A DNA stretch of 64,000 nt from Sinosporangium siamense. GTDB lineage: Bacteria; Actinomycetota; Actinomycetes; Streptosporangiales; Streptosporangiaceae. Location: positions 62,001 to 126,000 of the forward strand of contig NZ_BOOW01000032.1 in assembly GCF_016863435.1 (NCBI RefSeq), written 5' to 3'. Made by a program: the position numbers and the translations under genes. The notes beneath the pieces were generated by a model, which saw only the letters and a list, made by a program, of their open reading frames with translations, searched no databases and had not been told where the DNA came from. Of this stretch, positions 62,932-64,000 are shown piece by piece (positions within the stretch are counted from its first letter, which is position 1; each line of letters opens with the position of its first letter).

Positions 62932-64000
62932 GCGCCGTGAAGAGAAATCAGAAGGCCGATCCGTGGCGGCAGGAGGTGCGCAAGGGCTGGGCGATGGTCT
63001 CCACGCACTCGTTGTTCAGGGGGTACGGCACCGCCCTCGAAGCCGCCGGAGACGGCGAGTTGCCGGCTGAGACGTGGGCCGTGGTCGGCGGAGACGGCTA
63101 CGTCAAACACCACCCGAGCCGCAGGGCGGAGGCCGACGAGTGGGCGTGGGTCTTCGCCCACCTGCTGCTTCACCTCGGCTTCGGGCACGGCGACCCGCGC
63201 AACTGCACACCCGCCGACCTCGGCCCCGAGGTGGCGGACGCCTGGACGCGCGGCAACCTGCCGTCCCCGGCCTACCACGCCGCCTGCTGTGTCGCCGTGG
63301 AGCGTTTCCTGCGCACCTTGAAGGTGGGCCGGAGTCCCGCGCCGCTGCCTCCTCAGCTGCCCGCCGAGGCCGAGGCCGTGCTCGCCGAGCGCTGGCGCGC
63401 GTCCGGCCCGCCCTCGGAGTTCACGCCCCTCGGCCCGCCCGACTTCGTCGTCAGCGCCGAGGAGGTGGTCAAGCACTACAACCATGAGCACTCCTTCGCC
63501 CTGGGGGTGGCCAAGACCGCCACGTCGGCGCTGGAGGCCGCGGGCACACCGCGCACCGCCGCCGGCGCGCGCTCCGACGGGCCGTGGGACGTCGCGCTGC
63601 GGTGGTTCGTCTCCTCCTACCCCCTGCTCGGCGCTTTGGCGGCAGGGATGACCGTCGTCGCCGACGCCGACCTGGCCCGCTCCTTCGAGATCTCGATCGC
63701 CGCGGTCAGCGCCGACGCCGCGGAGATCTACATCAACCCGCTCATCTACCTCAGCACCGATGAGTGGCGTTTCGTGCTCGCTCACGAGATGCTGCACGCC
63801 GCTCTGCGGCACGGCGACCGGGTAGGCGGGCGTGAGGCGTACGTGTGGAATGTCGCCTGTGACTATGTGATCAACGGGTGGCTGGTCGAGATGGGGGTGG
63901 GGGAGATGCCGGAGGGACTCCTGCACGATCCGTCATTGGCGGGCATGTCGGCCGAAGCGGTCTATGACCAGATCGTCATGGACCTGCGGCGGATGCGGAA
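62928..64000 (+). CDS. DUF2201-type putative metallopeptidase (VWA-like partner of MoxR), 3' end off the contig
   Basis: 357 codons are present, open to the end of the window. GTG 62928 overlaps the ATPase stop (GTGA). The clear zinc-peptidase motif is RFVLAHEMLHAALRHGDRVGG (HExxHxxxxxH; HEMLH at 63783-63797). After it comes WNVACDYVINGWLVEMGVGEMPEGLLHDP, the conserved N-x-A-x-D-x-x-IN segment of DUF2201. An earlier stretch, WAWVFAHLLLHLGFGHGD (63159-63173 for HLLLH), looks like a degenerate second copy without the catalytic Glu. A C-terminal VWA-like domain is expected beyond the edge. The function of the ATPase-peptidase pair is unknown. Confidence 0.88.
   Translation, partial: MSAVKRNQKADPWRQEVRKGWAMVSTHSLFRGYGTALEAAGDGELPAETWAVVGGDGYVKHHPSRRAEADEWAWVFAHLLLHLGFGHGDPRNCTPADLGPEVADAWTRGNLPSPAYHAACCVAVERFLRTLKVGRSPAPLPPQLPAEAEAVLAERWRASGPPSEFTPLGPPDFVVSAEEVVKHYNHEHSFALGVAKTATSALEAAGTPRTAAGARSDGPWDVALRWFVSSYPLLGALAAGMTVVADADLARSFEISIAAVSADAAEIYINPLIYLSTDEWRFVLAHEMLHAALRHGDRVGGREAYVWNVACDYVINGWLVEMGVGEMPEGLLHDPSLAGMSAEAVYDQIVMDLRRMR

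Noticed and set aside
1-64000. tRNA, rRNA or riboswitch genes
   Set aside because: I looked for T-loop GGTTCGAATCC-type sequences and rRNA-like segments. The few near matches lie inside protein-coding frames and do not fold into a cloverleaf.

Overview
This is one contig of very GC-rich DNA (estimated by eye at about 70% G+C, with strong G/C third-position bias). GTG starts, 4-base ATGA/GTGA gene overlaps, many one- and two-component regulators and secreted multidomain proteins all point to a filamentous actinomycete. A Streptosporangiales relative (Nonomuraea, Streptosporangium or Microbispora type) is my guess, but no marker gene proves it. A perfect parS-like site at 20352-20367 suggests chromosome, possibly the origin-proximal part.

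Layout. 0-7.5 kb: truncated LuxR response regulator, MarR, a hydrolase/TetR divergent pair with a clear operator, NUDIX and GNAT enzymes, a DUF5988-like protein, and debris of a Sel1 gene and a glutamine synthetase. 6.5-10.6 kb: a candidate oxylipin locus made of a fatty-acid desaturase, a cytochrome P450 and a cyclooxygenase-like heme dioxygenase. 10.7-17.7 kb: a two-HTH GntR protein, a class IV aminotransferase, a GrpB/AAA-ATPase pair, an aldo/keto reductase, an NAD(P)-binding DUF2867 protein and an M55 peptidase. 17.7-19.2 kb: a single protein joining a PUA/EVE-like domain, CBS domains and a HEPN domain, a possible defence effector. 19.4-20.7 kb: Tat-exported hydrolase, parS, integrase remnant. 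20.9-25.4 kb: four-gene operon of a Crp regulator, a nucleotide-cyclase-like protein, a P-loop NTPase and an SPFH-like coiled-coil protein, a possible signalling or conflict system. 25.4-31.2 kb: ordinary metabolism and regulators mixed with several broken genes.

31.7-39.5 kb is the most striking region. It holds a lasso-peptide cluster: a LuxR/kinase pair, a 38-residue precursor, lasso cyclase, RRE (PqqD-like) protein, leader peptidase and an O-methyltransferase, followed by an OmpR-type two-component system. The predicted 15-residue core, with an eight-residue Gly1-Asp8 ring, a tail ending in Ile and a methyltransferase, resembles lassomycin, the ClpC1-targeting lasso peptide with a C-terminal methyl ester. 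A polyamine/iron/phosphonate-type ABC importer (39.5-43.4 kb) and an LmbU-type regulator follow.

45-64 kb: an XRE/metallopeptidase/MAB_1171c-like membrane cassette; a PIG-L-fold protein with altered catalytic residues next to an amidohydrolase; GlxA and DJ-1 regulators; TetR and NmrA genes with tandem operators; two tandem ~1180-residue secreted subtilisin-like proteins whose catalytic His and Ser are replaced (pseudoproteases); and a MoxR ATPase coupled to a DUF2201-type metallopeptidase that runs off the end. Small features recur across the window: imperfect copies of gene 3' ends just after the stop codon (three cases), and a dispersed GGTACGGCRMAGCC motif.
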